DNA from: Acholeplasmatales bacterium
Lineage (GTDB): Bacteria; Bacillota_I; Bacilli_A; Acholeplasmatales; Anaeroplasmataceae
NCBI GenBank assembly: GCA_016288675.1
Contig: JAEELC010000010.1
Coordinates: 1-6,711 of the forward strand
Direction of reading: 5' to 3'
Length of the DNA stretch: 6,711 nucleotides
A program made the translations under genes and the position numbers. This document shows, one piece after another, positions 6,359 to 6,711 of this stretch (positions within the stretch are counted from its first letter, which is position 1; every line of letters begins with the position of its first letter). The notes beneath the pieces are model-generated. The model saw only the letters and a program-made list of their open reading frames with translations, was not told the DNA's origin and did not search any database.

Positions 6359-6711
6359 CTACTTTAATAATGCTTTAAATGCATCAACCTTATCTAGATG
6401 TTCCCAAGGAAGATCAACATCAGTTCTACCAAAGTGTCCATAAGCAGCAATTGCAGAATAACGTGGCTTTAATAAATCTAATTGTTCAATCATACCCTTT
6501 GGAGTAAGACGGAATTCTTTACGAACTACCTTTTCGATTTCTTCTTCGCTAACGCGTGAAGTACCAAATGTATCAACAAGAACAGAAATAGGTTCTGCTA
6601 CACCGATTGCATAAGATAATTCAATTTGGCAACGCTTAGCAACACCAGAAGCTACAATGTTCTTTGCAATATAACGAGCCATATAAGCAGCACTACGGTC
6701 AACCTTAGAAG
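6359..6711 (-). CDS. metK: S-adenosylmethionine synthetase, C-terminal part (5' end outside window)
   Basis: The frame is open from the window edge and ends in TAG, giving the last 116 residues. They match the C-terminal domain of MetK, which makes S-adenosylmethionine from methionine and ATP in the cytoplasm: [13 protein letters not shown] (conserved DRSAAY, with residues of the active site), [26 protein letters not shown] (the SYAIGVAEP motif), VLVDTFGT, and the closing AAYGHFGR with the PWE motif. The ATG at 6682 is internal to this conserved block, not a start. About two thirds of the protein, its promoter and any SAM-responsive riboswitch lie beyond the window. The DUF2752 gene follows after 8 nt with no terminator between. 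Confidence 0.97.
   Translation of the reverse strand, partial: SKVDRSAAYMARYIAKNIVASGVAKRCQIELSYAIGVAEPISVLVDTFGTSRVSEEEIEKVVRKEFRLTPKGMIEQLDLLKPRYSAIAAYGHFGRTDVDLPWEHLDKVDAFKALLK

Noticed and set aside
6359..6682. Treating ATG 6682 as a gene start
   Set aside because: The conserved MetK sequence continues upstream (SKVDRSAAY) to the window edge, so this ATG is internal.
1..6711. UGA read as tryptophan (code 4)
   Set aside because: RF2 is intact, the YitT-family gene ends in TGA at the expected length, and no conserved gene needs an internal TGA.

Overview
This AT-rich window has every gene on the minus strand, so the genes read from high to low coordinates. The order is metK (3' part only), a DUF2752 membrane protein, a small ComFC-like zinc-finger protein, hpf, secA, prfB, a YitT-family membrane protein, and the first 35 codons of a probable recX. 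The block ComFC-like / hpf / secA / prfB matches the classic Firmicutes order (comFC ... hpf-secA-prfB in Bacillus subtilis). Together with the low GC and the long-form HPF, this suggests a low-GC Firmicute of the Bacilli/Erysipelotrichia/RF39 kind. Mycoplasma-type code 4 is unlikely: RF2 is intact with its SPF anticodon tripeptide, and the YitT-family gene ends in TGA. The exact taxon cannot be read from the sequence.

Right part (5539-6711): metK ends in TAG, and 8 nt later the DUF2752 gene starts. The ComFC-like gene follows. It keeps the CxxC...CxxC zinc finger and a YKFKGD motif but has no room for the phosphoribosyltransferase-like domain. Both small genes have initiation signals buried in RNA structure. 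The DUF2752 start codon lies in a potential 17-bp stem formed with its own codons 24-29. The ComFC-like Shine-Dalgarno is the 3' arm of a terminator-like hairpin whose T-run ends directly at the ATG.

Middle part (2165-5538): hpf has its own extended -10 promoter and a strong terminator. secA follows, with its own promoter and a short leader. No secM-like leader peptide is present. A second terminator begins 1 nt after the secA stop codon.

Left part (1-2164): prfB, the YitT-family gene and recX overlap end to start (20 to 29 nt, then ATGA) and look like a translationally coupled operon. prfB is a continuous frame without the autoregulatory +1 frameshift found in many bacteria.

Functionally the window is mostly housekeeping: SAM synthesis, ribosome hibernation, Sec export, translation termination, and possibly RecA control. 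No mobile element, CRISPR array, tRNA or rRNA is visible. The longest non-coding stretch is about 213 nt (4685-4897), and it holds the hpf terminator and the secA promoter region.
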